Shown here: positions 1 to 9,464 of the stretch, piece by piece | Layout: every line of letters starts with the position of its first letter | Numbering within the stretch: the stretch's first letter is position 1 | NCBI GenBank assembly: GCA_013360405.1 | Contig: JABWBR010000003.1 | Span: 59,767-123,766, forward strand | Direction: 5' to 3' | DNA length: 64,000 bases | From: Saprospiraceae bacterium | GTDB lineage: Bacteria; Bacteroidota; Bacteroidia; Chitinophagales; Saprospiraceae | Made by a program: the position numbers and the translations under genes | Notes under the pieces: model-generated | What the model was told of the DNA's origin: nothing | Database searches by the model: none | Seen by the model: only the letters and a program-made list of their open reading frames with translations

Positions 1-1
1 C

Positions 2-1846
2 GCCATTGCCGTAATCCTGCTGTGCTTCGGCAGTGCTAACGCATTTGCGCAGGGCGATTTTTACACCGAAGATTTTGCCGGCGGTTTTCCCAGTGACTGG
101 ACGACCGTAGAAGTAGAAGGCAACGGCCAGCCTACCTCGGTATGGTTTTACACCACAGAAGGCCCAACCGGCGCTTTTGCAACCGCTCCCCTGGCATCCA
201 CTACGGCCGCCAACGGCTGGATGATCTTTGATTCCGACCTCAATTGCAACCTGGGCGCCAACCAGGATTCTTGGTTGATATCTCCGGCGATCGATTGTTC
301 TCAGAAAGAGAATGTATGGTTGTTATTCGAAACCTTCTACCGCACCTATAGCTGCCGCCCGCAGATTCGCGTAGGTACAGACCTGAGCGACACGGCCAGC
401 TGGGTAGCTATCGAAGTATTCCCCGGCATCACGGCCAACCAGTTTGGCGGCGTGATCGATGGCGACCAGAGCATCAACCCGCAGGTGATCGACATCGATA
501 TCTCGGAATGGGCAGCAGGCCTCTCCAATGTGTATATCGCTTTCCAGTTCCTGTCTTCCAACGAAACCCTCAACGGCGGTAGCCCCATCGGCTGTGCCTA
601 CAACTGGCAGATCGACGACGTAAGACTCACCGACCTCAACCCTGCCCCGGCCAACGATATGCGAGTAAACGCGTTTTTCGCTATCGCGCCCAACGCCGTT
701 ACGCCGTATACGCAGGTGGAACCCATCGGTTTTATCGCCGACATCCAGAATATCGGCTCAGCTACGCAGGATAGCCCTGTGTTGACCATGACGGTTGTCA
801 ACTCCAACGGCGATGTGGTTTATGAGGAAGATCTGGAATACGGTGCAATCGCTTCTGACTCACTGGCGGAAAACGTATTTTTCCCGCTGGAGTTTGACGT
901 ACCCGCCGTACCCGATGTATATACAGCTACTTACTCGCTGGCCATCGACAATCCGGATTCGGATTCGACCAATAACACCCGCGAATTTACTTTTGTAGTT
1001 AGCGACTCTTTGTTCTCCAAAGACCTGGGCGCCACGCGCAGCGTAGCTCCTGCCGCCGACGAGAGCTTTACTTACGGCAACGCTTATTTCGTGCCCCAAG
1101 GCGCCGATCTGTATGCCCGCTATATCACTTTCGGCGTGGTTAATGCCGATGAGCTGGTAGGCAAAAGCGTAACGACTTACCTCTATAGCTGGAATGGCGT
1201 AACCGACGGCCGTTATATCGAGCCGGGCGACTATACCATCCTTGCCTTTAACTCTTATTTCTTTGAAGGCGACGAAGGTACCGAGCTGATTACCATCCCT
1301 GTTGACCTCGACGGCGCTGAAATTGCCCTCGAAGACAATACGTATTACATTGCCGCTATCGAATATGCCACCGACGACGATCAGAGCTGCTTCCTGCAGG
1401 CTGCCGACAACCTCGACTATGCAGCCATGAATTTCTATACGGATTCATTAGACAAGCCGCGTTATGCCGGCGTACTCGACGTGAGCAACACCGGTACACT
1501 CGACTTGCTGGGCTTTGGCCTCGACATCGTTCCGGTTTCTCGCCTGAGCATCTCTTCCGCTCCGGTCGGCACTACGGATATTATCCTGCCCGATGGCGCA
1601 GTTGCACTCTTCCCCAACCCCGTTAACGAACTGGCTACGCTCGAGTTTAATCTCGAAGAGCAGTCTTCAACGGTACAGGTTAGCGTGTTTGACGTAACAG
1701 GCAGAATGATGCAGCAGCAAAACTTCGACAACATTAAGTCGGAGCGCATCCAATTGAATGCAAAAGATCTCGCCAACGGCAACTATATGATCCGCGTCCG
1801 CACTGACGCCGGCATCAAGACGCTGAAAATGGCGGTGCAGCACTAA
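2..1846 (+). CDS. T9SS-secreted protein with adhesin-like (choice-of-anchor J) N-terminus, 5'-partial
   Basis: The reading frame is open from base 2, so the start codon lies before the window. The first codons read AIAVILLCFGSANAFAQG, the hydrophobic end of a signal peptide with an AxA-type cleavage site. The next ~150 residues (FPSDWTT..., two short Cys-containing segments, W..DDV) resemble the cleaved-adhesin/choice-of-anchor J beta-sandwich. The centre looks like an Ig/CARDB-type domain (a segment on comparing 'ADIQNIGSATQDSP'). The last ~80 residues carry the type A T9SS sorting domain: ALFPNPVNE, VFDVTGRMM and a final KTLKMAV strand. The protein is expected to be exported by Sec, then moved across the outer membrane by T9SS and anchored or released. 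The exact ligand or enzyme activity is not evident. Family assignment of the N-terminal domain is an inference; the sorting domain is clear. Confidence 0.8.
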   Translation, partial: AIAVILLCFGSANAFAQGDFYTEDFAGGFPSDWTTVEVEGNGQPTSVWFYTTEGPTGAFATAPLASTTAANGWMIFDSDLNCNLGANQDSWLISPAIDCSQKENVWLLFETFYRTYSCRPQIRVGTDLSDTASWVAIEVFPGITANQFGGVIDGDQSINPQVIDIDISEWAAGLSNVYIAFQFLSSNETLNGGSPIGCAYNWQIDDVRLTDLNPAPANDMRVNAFFAIAPNAVTPYTQVEPIGFIADIQNIGSATQDSPVLTMTVVNSNGDVVYEEDLEYGAIASDSLAENVFFPLEFDVPAVPDVYTATYSLAIDNPDSDSTNNTREFTFVVSDSLFSKDLGATRSVAPAADESFTYGNAYFVPQGADLYARYITFGVVNADELVGKSVTTYLYSWNGVTDGRYIEPGDYTILAFNSYFFEGDEGTELITIPVDLDGAEIALEDNTYYIAAIEYATDDDQSCFLQAADNLDYAAMNFYTDSLDKPRYAGVLDVSNTGTLDLLGFGLDIVPVSRLSISSAPVGTTDIILPDGAVALFPNPVNELATLEFNLEEQSSTVQVSVFDVTGRMMQQQNFDNIKSERIQLNAKDLANGNYMIRVRTDAGIKTLKMAVQH

Positions 1847-1933
1847 TTGAATGAAGAATGAAGAATGAAGAATGAAGAATGTATCCCATTTTTCATTATT
1901 CATTCTTCATTTTTTAATTTTTCATTCTCACTC
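1847..1933. repeat. intergenic hairpin of GAATGAA-type repeats
   Basis: Between two convergent genes, the left arm (1848-1880) is 4-5 tandem copies of the heptamer GAATGAA. The right arm (1890-1927) carries the complement (TTCATTATTCATTCTTCATT). It could fold as a bidirectional terminator. Its architecture (short direct repeats, then their inverted complement) recurs at many other gene ends in this window. Confidence 0.7.
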
Positions 1934-3226
1934 TCACCAATCATTCCCATCCGGATACAGCAGGTATTTTGCCCTGATTTTTCTGAATTGAGCCAAATCG
2001 GCTTCCCAGCTTGCCCGTATTTCCGCTTCCGTTTTTCCTTCAATAATTTGCTTCCGCAATTCATCGCTGCCGGCAAGCTTATCGATAAAATTGTTTTTTA
2101 GAAAAAAGTTGGATTTATCGGGAAAAGCCTGGTAAAAATCGATCAGGTAGCCCAGATCGATTTGCGCGGCGTGAAATAGCGAATCGGCAGGCAAATTGCT
2201 CAGGTCGAAGCCGCGGCATTGCAGACCCTGTAACGGCGGTTGTGTGGCGCCCGGTTTGGGTTCGGGTGTAAAATAATAATTGCCGAGGGGAGAATCGGGA
2301 TGGCCGTACACCTGGAATTGCTTGTCGGTACCCCTACCTACGCTGACTAAAGTGCCCTCGAACAAACAAAGCGAGGGATACAAATAAATCGACCGGTTAT
2401 TGGGCAAATTGGGCGACGGCTTGATGGGAAGTTCGTAAGTCCGCCCGTGGTGATAATTATTGACTGGAATGACCGTGAGCCGGCATTGGAGGCTGTCCTT
2501 AAGCCAACGTTCGCCGTTGATCATACCGGCGTATTCGCCGATGGTCATGCCGTGTACGATTGGTACGGGGTGAATGCCCACAAAAGACTGGAAGCCGGGT
2601 TTTAAGACGGGGCCGTCCACGTAATTTCCGTTGGGATTTGGGCGGTCCAGCACCATCAGGCGAATGCCGGTTTCGGCGCAGGCCTCCATCACGTAGTGCA
2701 TAGTAAGGATATACGTATAAAAGCGGGCGCCCACATCCTGGATATCGAAAATCACCCAACTCACCTCTTTGAGGTCTTCAGCCGTCGGCTTTTTCTTTTT
2801 ACCGTAAAGGGAAATAATGGGAATACCCGTTTTGGGGTCGCGGCCGTCGGTGATTTTCTCGCCGGCGTCGGCCTGGCCGCGAAAGCCGTGTTCGGGGGCA
2901 AAAATCACGCGTACCGGTATGCCCAGCGATTGCAGGGTATCCGCCAGGTGCACCCCGCCGATCGTGGAAGTTTGGTTGACCACCAACGCAACGCCCTGTC
3001 CGGCCAGCAGGGGCAGGTACTCCCCTACCCTGGCGGAGCCCACCGCCAAGCCTTCCGGTGTGGGAGGCTCAGGCATGGCAATCGTGTCAGGCATCTGAAC
3101 CGCAATCAGCGTATCGGTCAACACCGGCTGCGGTTCGGTTTTGGCGCCGATTTCTTTAGTCGTTTTTGTTGTACAAGCCATTTGCAAAAGCAGGCATACT
3201 AAAACAAAATTTTTTATATTTGCCAT
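1934..3226 (-). CDS. DUF1343 family lipoprotein, NamZ-like exo-beta-N-acetylmuramidase
   Basis: About 430 residues. I chose the ATG at 3226 because it gives a lipoprotein signal peptide (MANIKNFVLVCLLLQMAC, lipobox L-Q-M-A-C, Cys18). The frame stays open 20 codons further upstream but those codons are not signal-like. Family-typical motifs follow in order: VVNQTS, FAPEHGFRG, SLYG, VIFDIQDVGARFYTY, LDRPNPNG and, near the C-terminus, a region rich in K/R and W. DUF1343 members include NamZ, which releases N-acetylmuramic acid from the non-reducing end of peptidoglycan fragments. The role here would be cell-wall recycling at the periplasmic membrane face (inference from the family). It converges on the preceding T9SS gene and is divergent from the exonuclease gene, 60 bp away. 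Confidence 0.85.
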   Translation of the reverse strand: MANIKNFVLVCLLLQMACTTKTTKEIGAKTEPQPVLTDTLIAVQMPDTIAMPEPPTPEGLAVGSARVGEYLPLLAGQGVALVVNQTSTIGGVHLADTLQSLGIPVRVIFAPEHGFRGQADAGEKITDGRDPKTGIPIISLYGKKKKPTAEDLKEVSWVIFDIQDVGARFYTYILTMHYVMEACAETGIRLMVLDRPNPNGNYVDGPVLKPGFQSFVGIHPVPIVHGMTIGEYAGMINGERWLKDSLQCRLTVIPVNNYHHGRTYELPIKPSPNLPNNRSIYLYPSLCLFEGTLVSVGRGTDKQFQVYGHPDSPLGNYYFTPEPKPGATQPPLQGLQCRGFDLSNLPADSLFHAAQIDLGYLIDFYQAFPDKSNFFLKNNFIDKLAGSDELRKQIIEGKTEAEIRASWEADLAQFRKIRAKYLLYPDGNDW

Positions 3227-3288
3227 GATAATGTTTATTAAATAATCATACCCTTTCGGGATTAGCCGAATCGAAAGATACGTCAAAC

Positions 3289-4689
3289 ATGCGCGATTTG
3301 GTATATGCTATCGTAGATATTGAAACTACCGGAGGGCAGGCGCACCGGGATAAGATTACGGAAATTGCCATCGTGCTGCACGACGGCACCAAAGTGGTGG
3401 ACACCTACGAGACGCTGCTGAATCCCGAATGCTATATTCCCTACGGTATTACCGAACTGACCGGCATCACGCAGGAGATGGTGCGGCATGCGCCCAAATT
3501 TTACGAAGTAGCCCGCGATATCGTAAAACTTACCGAAGGTGCTGTGTTTGTGGCGCACAATGTGCGTTTTGATTACAACTTTATTCGCGAAGAATTTGCG
3601 CGGCTGGGGTTTTCGTATAGCCGCAAACAGTTGTGCACCGTGCGGCTGAGCCGGCAGGCTTTTCCGGGGCTACGGTCGTATAGTCTGGGCAACCTGATTT
3701 CACATTTTAATATCCAAGTAGACCAACGCCACCGCGCAATGGCCGACGCCATGGCTACTACCGTGCTTTTTGAGCGCATTTTATCTCAAGGGGTCAATCG
3801 CGAGCATGTACACCACCTCGTAAATCTGGGTATCAAAGAATCCAGGCTGCCGGGCAACCTGAGCATGGATAGCATCAACAACCTGCCCGAAGCCTGCGGG
3901 GTGTACTATTTTCACAACGACAAAGGGGAAGTAGTCTACGTAGGAAAAAGCATCAATATCCGCAAGCGCGTAGCCGAGCACTTTGCCGACCAATCGGCCA
4001 AGGCTGCCAAACTGCAACAACTTGTCAATGATATAACATTTGAACTCACGGGCAGCGAGTTGGCCGCGCTACTGCTCGAATCCTACGAAATAAAACGCCT
4101 CAGCCCCTCGGTCAACCGCGCCCAACGGCAAAAGCAATTTCCCTACGTCATCCATAGCTTCTACAACCCCGAAGGATATCTCTGCTTCGACATCGCAGAG
4201 GTGACCACCGCCCGGGAGCGCAATAATCTGCGGGTTTTGTCGGAGTATCCCAAGATAAGCCATGCCCGCGGGCGACTGCAACACGTGCTGCAGGCCCACG
4301 AGCTTTGCGCCTGTTTTACCTCCATTCAGGCCGGTAAAGGCCCCTGCTTTAATTTTCACCTCAAGCAGTGCAAGGGCGCTTGTGTGGGCATAGAACCCGT
4401 AGAGGAATACAACGATCGGGCGGAAGAGGCCCAACAAGCGCTGTATTACGCTTTCGACCAGGATTTTTTCATCCTCGACCAGGGCCGCACCCGCCAGGAA
4501 TGGGCTGTTTTTTTAATTGAGAACGGGAATTTCAGCGGTTTCGGTTATATCGATAAAGACGACTGGCAAGGCAATAAGGAGGCATTGCACGATTGCCTGC
4601 GCCGCTATCAGGGCAATCCGGAAATCACCCGGATTATTCTGCGACACCTCAGTCAACACCCGCAGCTTAAGATTATGCCGGTAAATTAA
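3289..4689 (+). CDS. DnaQ-like 3'-5' exonuclease fused to a GIY-YIG (UvrC/Cho-type) nuclease
   Basis: 466 residues. Residues ~5-170 are a DEDDh exonuclease of the DNA polymerase III epsilon type: VDIETTGG (Asp10, Glu12), HNVRFDYNFI (second Asp) and HRAMADAMAT (His and last Asp). Residues ~197-290 form a GIY-YIG nuclease domain with GVYYF, VVYVGKS and NIRKRVAEHF. The remaining ~170 residues resemble the Cho/UvrC-associated segment and contain CF...GPCFNFHLKQCKGAC, a Cys cluster seen in UvrC-like proteins. Such exonuclease-Cho fusions are known in several phyla and are thought to act in nucleotide excision repair or 3' end trimming. No partner repair gene is adjacent. The stop codon abuts a hairpin element. 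Confidence 0.9.
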   Translation: MRDLVYAIVDIETTGGQAHRDKITEIAIVLHDGTKVVDTYETLLNPECYIPYGITELTGITQEMVRHAPKFYEVARDIVKLTEGAVFVAHNVRFDYNFIREEFARLGFSYSRKQLCTVRLSRQAFPGLRSYSLGNLISHFNIQVDQRHRAMADAMATTVLFERILSQGVNREHVHHLVNLGIKESRLPGNLSMDSINNLPEACGVYYFHNDKGEVVYVGKSINIRKRVAEHFADQSAKAAKLQQLVNDITFELTGSELAALLLESYEIKRLSPSVNRAQRQKQFPYVIHSFYNPEGYLCFDIAEVTTARERNNLRVLSEYPKISHARGRLQHVLQAHELCACFTSIQAGKGPCFNFHLKQCKGACVGIEPVEEYNDRAEEAQQALYYAFDQDFFILDQGRTRQEWAVFLIENGNFSGFGYIDKDDWQGNKEALHDCLRRYQGNPEITRIILRHLSQHPQLKIMPVN

Positions 4690-4772
4690 TGTTGGATGTT
4701 TAATGTTGGATGTTTAATTATACTTCTTAACACCTTGATAACCAAACATTAAACATCCAACATCCAACATCA
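4690..4772. repeat. intergenic hairpin of TGTTGGATGTTTAA-type repeats
   Basis: The left arm (4690-4718) is a direct repeat of TGTTGGATGTTTAA. The right arm (4744-4770) is its inverted complement (AAACATTAAACATCCAACAT). It lies between convergent stop codons; the stop of the M28 peptidase gene (4770-4772) touches the right arm. The same sequence type occurs at 17674, 20873 and 63820. It may be a bidirectional terminator. Confidence 0.75.
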
Positions 4773-5996
4773 AAAAGTAACTTCCTTCTCCATTGTTTTA
4801 TCGCCGCGTTTAAACACCACCTTTGCGGTTTCGCCTTTTTTGAACTTGCTCAGGCCGTCCATATAAGTATAGATGTCCTTTACCTCCAGGTCGCCGAGTT
4901 TGATGATCACGTCGCCTTTTTCGAGGCCGGCGGCGGCGGCGGGGCGGCCGTCGAGTACGCCGTCAACGCGCATGCCTTCTCCGCTGTACACGTAATCGGG
5001 CATCACGCCGAGCGTGACTTTAAAGCTAGAGGCCTTGCGGCTTTCGTCTTCGTCTTTTGTTTTGGTAAAGGCTATTTTACCTTGTGCATCCAGGTTTTCG
5101 ATCAGGGCGATAATAAAATCGGACACGTCAAGCAGTCCCTGATAATTCACCAATTGCGCATCGTCTGAAGGTTTGTGGTAATCCATGTGCTGGCCGGTAA
5201 AAAAGTGCAATACCGGGATATTTTCGAGATAAAACGAGGTATGATCAGAAGGGCCTACGCCTGATTCTGAGGTTTTCGCCTGTATGCCGCCCACCTTGAT
5301 CTGCTCAATCACCGATTTCCAGGCGGGCGAAGTGCCGGCGCCGTTTACGGCCAGCACTTTTTCTTCGTTGAGACGGCCCACCATGTCCATGTTGATCATG
5401 TAGTTGATGGTCGATTTGTCGATGGTGGGGGTATTGACGAAGTTTTTCGATCCATACAAGCCCAGCTCTTCGCCCGAAAAGCCGATAAACAGGTAGTTGT
5501 TGCCTTTTGCTTTTCCGGTGCGTTTAAAATATTGGGCAATGCGCAGCATAGCGGCCACCCCGCTGGCGTTATCGTCGGCGCCGTTGTGGATGGCTTTTTC
5601 GCCGGCGTGTAGCGAGCCGAAATGGCCGTGGCCCAGGTGGTCGTAATGGGCGCCGATTACTACCGTAGTAGGCGCGCCGTTGTCGATATAGCCCAGCACG
5701 TTCATACCGGTGCGGGGTTCGCCGTCAGCGGCGTGCGGGTTGGATTTGAAAATAAAATCAAAATCGTGAAACCAGGTATCGTTTTCGCCTTTGGGTTTGA
5801 GTCCGATAGACTGAAAGCGGTGGGCGATGTATTCGGCAGCGAGGGCTTCGCCTTTAGCGCCGGTTTCGCGGCCTTCGAGATAATCAGACGACAAATAGAC
5901 GACGTCGACTTTGAGTTCCTGAAGGGCATTCTGCTGGGAGAAACCCCACTGAGCCACGAATACGAGGGCTATGAATAAGTAAAAGTGTTTGCGCAT
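4770..5996 (-). CDS. secreted M28 family metallopeptidase with C-terminal PDZ domain
   Basis: 408 residues with a Sec signal peptide (MRKHFYLFIALVFVAQWGFSQ). The M28 fold is marked by the five expected metal ligands: His117 in GAHYDHLG, Asp141 in GADDNASG, Glu177 of the GEE pair in GFSGEELG, Asp204 in NMDMVGRL and His274 in MDYHKPSDD. Two zinc ions are therefore expected, with aminopeptidase activity. Residues ~325-405 form a PDZ domain (YSGEGMRVDGV, PAAAAGLEKGDVIIKLGD). This architecture is common in Bacteroidota periplasmic or secreted aminopeptidases. No sorting domain is present, so the protein is probably periplasmic. The gene appears monocistronic. Confidence 0.9.
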   Translation of the reverse strand: MRKHFYLFIALVFVAQWGFSQQNALQELKVDVVYLSSDYLEGRETGAKGEALAAEYIAHRFQSIGLKPKGENDTWFHDFDFIFKSNPHAADGEPRTGMNVLGYIDNGAPTTVVIGAHYDHLGHGHFGSLHAGEKAIHNGADDNASGVAAMLRIAQYFKRTGKAKGNNYLFIGFSGEELGLYGSKNFVNTPTIDKSTINYMINMDMVGRLNEEKVLAVNGAGTSPAWKSVIEQIKVGGIQAKTSESGVGPSDHTSFYLENIPVLHFFTGQHMDYHKPSDDAQLVNYQGLLDVSDFIIALIENLDAQGKIAFTKTKDEDESRKASSFKVTLGVMPDYVYSGEGMRVDGVLDGRPAAAAGLEKGDVIIKLGDLEVKDIYTYMDGLSKFKKGETAKVVFKRGDKTMEKEVTF

Positions 5997-6046
5997 GATT
6001 AGGGAGAATTTTTAATTTTTATGGTAAAAACGCCCGGTGGCGGGGA

Positions 6047-6137
6047 AAGTTTCAGACTTTAAGACTTTAGGACTTGAATACAGTCGAGATGTCACCTCTT
6101 CGCCCTGTCGAACGAGTCGTACAGTCGTAAAGTCGCA
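6047..6137. repeat. intergenic repeat with ACTTTAAG-type arms and a fragment of the GAGATGTCACCT repeat
   Basis: The segment starts with repeated GACTTTA units (6056-6075) and ends with a weaker inverted copy (GTACAGTCGTAAAGTC). Between them is CGAGATGTCACCTCTTCG (6084-6101). Its core GAGATGTCACCT also opens the 35-bp inverted repeat at 12684-12718. It precedes the MFS transporter stop codon. Pairing is imperfect. Confidence 0.45.
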
Positions 6138-7430
6138 TCAATGCCCCGCAGGCGCCATTTTGCCTGTCGACGGCGTTCCTTTGTCCTTCACCAACAACCA
6201 CAGTGCGGCAGAAACGGCCAGGGCCAGCATACTAATGAGATAAATGGCCGATTTGTCGGGTTGGTTTTTAATAAACCCGCCCAGGCCGGAGGCTACCAAC
6301 TGCGGCAATACCACCGAGAGGTTAAACAGCCCCATAAAAAGGCCCATTTTGCGCTGGTCGACCACTTCCGACATAATGGCAAAAGGCAGGCTCACCACGG
6401 CGCTCCAGCCGATGCCTACCACGGCCATAAAAACAAACAGCATCATATTCGATTGTCCGCCGAAATAAATCAGGGCGTAACCCAGGGCCATGATGGCAAT
6501 ACAAGCGGTGTGGACCCTTGCCCTTCCGAAGCGTTCGGTCAACGGCTCCAGCACCAATGCCGGCAGCAAAAACCCTACAGTGTTGAGCACGGCGAAAGCG
6601 ATGCCGTTGGCAAAACCTATGTCGTTATTTTGGGTGGCAGTGAGTTCTTCGGTAATTTTATAACCCATAATGATCTCCTTGATATAGGCAAAATTATAGA
6701 TAAACATGGTTTGTACGCCCAGCCAGGTAAAGGCGTGGGCCAGACAAATCTTTAAAAATGCCGTCCAACTGGTGACCGTATTCACCGTACCGGTGTCGGC
6801 AGCCGCCTGTTCGTTGAGGTCGCGGGGTTCTTTGATAAAAAACATGGGAATCCACGAAAAAAGGAGCACCAGCACGGCGCCCATATAAATGAGCACATAA
6901 TTGCTGATAAAAGCGCCGATCAGATAGGCCAGCACCCCAAAAAGCCCGGAAATCGTTTGCATCCAGGTATAGCCTTTGGTGCGGGCTGCTCCGGCGGGCG
7001 TCACGTCGGCGATGATAGAGCGGGTGGGATTAAAGCTGACGTTGATAGCCAGGTCGAGCGTGAGGGCTACCGTGATAGCCACGCCGATCAGGCTGCCTAT
7101 GCCCATTTTCTCGTTGATAACGCCGATGTTGGGCAAAGCCAGGAGCATCAGGGCCGCAATCGTGCCTCCTATGAGGATGAAAGGCCGGCGGCGACCGTTC
7201 CAAAACCAGACCTTATCGCTGATGATGCCGACAATAACTTGTCCGAGGATGCCTGCCAGGGGTCCCGATGCCCAAACCAGGCCGATCTTATCCAGGTCGA
7301 GGCCGTATTTGGTATTCAGTATCCAGCTCAGCGCAGCAATTTGCACGCAAAGCGCAAAGCCCATTGCGGTGGTGGGCAGGCTGAGGAGCACGTAAAAGCT
7401 TTTGGTAAGTCGTTTTTGAATGTCGAGCAT
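6138..7430 (-). CDS. MFS sugar transporter (SLC45/GPH-like)
   Basis: 430 residues with about 12 hydrophobic segments. The N-terminal part has MGFALCVQIAALSWILNT, then WASGPLAGILGQVIVG and a charged loop SDKVWFWNGRRRPFILIGG that corresponds to the MFS loop 2-3 motif (D..GRRRP). These are typical of the SLC45/sucrose-type disaccharide:proton symporters and their bacterial relatives. The gene starts 3 bp after the pgi stop codon, so the two are co-transcribed, which suggests uptake of a glucose-containing sugar feeding glycolysis. The substrate is not defined by the sequence. Confidence 0.85.
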   Translation of the reverse strand: MLDIQKRLTKSFYVLLSLPTTAMGFALCVQIAALSWILNTKYGLDLDKIGLVWASGPLAGILGQVIVGIISDKVWFWNGRRRPFILIGGTIAALMLLALPNIGVINEKMGIGSLIGVAITVALTLDLAINVSFNPTRSIIADVTPAGAARTKGYTWMQTISGLFGVLAYLIGAFISNYVLIYMGAVLVLLFSWIPMFFIKEPRDLNEQAAADTGTVNTVTSWTAFLKICLAHAFTWLGVQTMFIYNFAYIKEIIMGYKITEELTATQNNDIGFANGIAFAVLNTVGFLLPALVLEPLTERFGRARVHTACIAIMALGYALIYFGGQSNMMLFVFMAVVGIGWSAVVSLPFAIMSEVVDQRKMGLFMGLFNLSVVLPQLVASGLGGFIKNQPDKSAIYLISMLALAVSAALWLLVKDKGTPSTGKMAPAGH

Positions 7431-7433
7431 GGC

Positions 7434-9098
7434 TTATCCGTGTGGTTGGTTTTTCCAATTTTTATACGCATTGATCAGGCCGTTGGTAGAAGAATCGTGG
7501 GAAGCGACCTTGTCTTTTGTGGTCAATTCGGGCAAAATAGAATTGGCCAGTTGCTTGCCTAATTCGACGCCCCACTGATCGAAGCTAAAGATATTCCAAA
7601 TTACGCCTTGTACAAAAATTTTGTGTTCATACATGGCGATAAGCGTGCCCAGCGTACGCGGGGTAATTTGTTTTACCAAAATGGAATTGGTGGGTTTGTT
7701 GCCTTCAAAAACCTTGTAGGGCAACAGTCGCCGGATTTCCCCTTCGCCTTTTCCAGCTTGCTGCAGTTCTTCGGCGGCTTCTTCCTCCGTTTTGCCTTTC
7801 ATGAGGGCTTCCGTTTGGGCAAAAAAGTTGGACAGCAGTTTGTCGTGGTGGTCGCCGAGGGGGTTGTGGCTCAACGCCGGGGCGATAAAATCGCAGGGAA
7901 TTATACCCGTCCCCTGGTGGATGAGCTGATAAAAGGCGTGTTGGCCGTTGGTGCCGGGTTCGCCCCAGATCACGGGCCCGGTGGCATACGTCACCTGATG
8001 GCCGTTGCGGTCTACGCTTTTGCCGTTGCTCTCCATGTTGCCCTGTTGGAAATAGGCGGCAAAGCGGTGCATGTATTGGTCGTAAGGCAGGATAGCTTCC
8101 GATGCCGCGCCGAAAAAGTTGGTATACCACACGCCGATCAAAGCCAGCAAAACCGGAATATTGCGCTCCATGGGCGTGCGTTTGAAATGCAAATCCATGG
8201 CATTAAACCCTTCGAGCAGGTGTCTGAAATGTTCAAAGCCGATCGTACAGGCGATAGATAGTCCGATGGCGGAGGTAAGCGAATACCTGCCGCCCACCCA
8301 ATCCCAAAACTCGAACATATTGGCCGGATCGATGCCGAATTCCGAGACGGCGGCGGCATTGGTAGAAATAGCCACGAAATGTTTGCTGACGTGGCTTTCG
8401 TCGCCGGCGTGGCTCAAAAACCAATTGCGCGCACTGAAGGCGTTGGTCATGGTCTCCTGCGTGGTAAACGTCTTGGAGGAAATCATAAACAGCGTCGTCT
8501 CAGGTTTGATGCGCTTGAAAGTTTCGGCGATATGCGTGCCGTCGATATTGGACACAAAATGTACCTGCATGCCCGGTTGCCAGTAGGGCCGCAGGGCTTC
8601 GGTGACCATCACCCCGCCGAGGTCGGAGCCGCCGATGCCGATATTGACGATGTCGGTGATGCGCTGCCCGGTATAGCCTTTCCACTCGCCCGACAGCAGA
8701 TTATTGGAAAAAGTCTCCATGCGGTCGAGTACCGCATTGACCGCATGCATCACGTCTTTGCCGTCCACCACCACCGGCGTATTCGAGCGGTTGCGCAGGG
8801 CGGTGTGCAATACGGCCCTGTTTTCCGTTTCGTTGATCTTATCGCCGCTAAACAGCCGTTCGATGCTATCTGCTACTCGGGTTTCCTCGGCCAGTTGCAA
8901 CAACAGCTTGAGGGTCTCGGCGTTGATCCTGTTTTTTGAAAAATCGACCAACATATCTTCAAAAGTGAGCGAAAAATGCTCGTAGCGCCGGGGGTCGTCG
9001 GCAAATAACTGGCGCATATGCACCTCGCGCATGTCCTGGGCGTGTTTTTCGAGCATTTCCCAGGCATTCGTAGCGGTCGGATTTCTTCTTGGCAACAT
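7434..9098 (-). CDS. pgi: glucose-6-phosphate isomerase
   Basis: 554 residues, the usual length of the long-form bacterial/eukaryotic enzyme. I chose the ATG at 9098 ([16 protein letters not shown]); a TTG three codons upstream is less likely. Signature segments are present: [15 protein letters not shown] (phosphate binding), [30 protein letters not shown] with the PGI signature, [14 protein letters not shown], and the C-terminal [17 protein letters not shown] and VELGKQLA. It interconverts glucose-6-phosphate and fructose-6-phosphate in the cytoplasm. It is the first gene of an operon with a sugar transporter. The upstream 350 bp is repeat-filled and no clear promoter could be assigned. Confidence 0.97.
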   Translation of the reverse strand: MLPRRNPTATNAWEMLEKHAQDMREVHMRQLFADDPRRYEHFSLTFEDMLVDFSKNRINAETLKLLLQLAEETRVADSIERLFSGDKINETENRAVLHTALRNRSNTPVVVDGKDVMHAVNAVLDRMETFSNNLLSGEWKGYTGQRITDIVNIGIGGSDLGGVMVTEALRPYWQPGMQVHFVSNIDGTHIAETFKRIKPETTLFMISSKTFTTQETMTNAFSARNWFLSHAGDESHVSKHFVAISTNAAAVSEFGIDPANMFEFWDWVGGRYSLTSAIGLSIACTIGFEHFRHLLEGFNAMDLHFKRTPMERNIPVLLALIGVWYTNFFGAASEAILPYDQYMHRFAAYFQQGNMESNGKSVDRNGHQVTYATGPVIWGEPGTNGQHAFYQLIHQGTGIIPCDFIAPALSHNPLGDHHDKLLSNFFAQTEALMKGKTEEEAAEELQQAGKGEGEIRRLLPYKVFEGNKPTNSILVKQITPRTLGTLIAMYEHKIFVQGVIWNIFSFDQWGVELGKQLANSILPELTTKDKVASHDSSTNGLINAYKNWKNQPHG

Positions 9099-9107
9099 AT
9101 TATTCAA

Positions 9108-9464
9108 TTTGAGGACTTAAAGTTGGCACTATTCTGGGAGAAAACCTGATTAATCTGCTGATTTGCTAATGTGCTGATGTGCTAATTGAATCGGAAGTCG
9201 GCAGTCTGTTGTCTGTTGTCGGTTGTCGGTTGTCCGTTATCAGCTGAGATTTTGCTTATAAAAAGTTTGAAATTAAAAAATATTAGCACATCAGCACATC
9301 AGCATCCCGACCTCCTTCCAGTCGGTACGGGACTCCCTACGGTCGCATCAGCACATCAACCCGCCATTGACTAAGTTCAACCCCGCAACTGACAATAGTC
9401 ACCTGGTTATTTCGCGTTATTTATGTATAATTGCTTTAGCGAGTATTAACAAAACATAGCGGCC
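9108..9464. other. gene-free 357 bp, patchwork of short-repeat hairpins
   Basis: No gene is visible. The left arm 9155-9187 repeats TGCTGAT/TGCTAAT units and is matched by an inverted arm at 9282-9304 (ATTAGCACATCAGCACATCA). Inside lie GTCGGCAGTCTGTTGTC-type repeats (9196-9236). A second fragment, GCATCAGCACATCAAC (9345-9360), follows an insert containing CAGTCGGTACGGGACTCC. The segment looks like one hairpin element with others inserted. It also must hold the promoters of pgi (leftward) and the stress protein gene (rightward; TATAATTG at 9426-9433 is a near match to the Bacteroidota -7 box). Confidence 0.6.

Noticed and set aside
1667..1903. Minus-strand frame over the sorting domain of the first gene
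   Set aside because: It runs through the intergenic hairpin and lacks any domain; it is a shadow of the T9SS gene.
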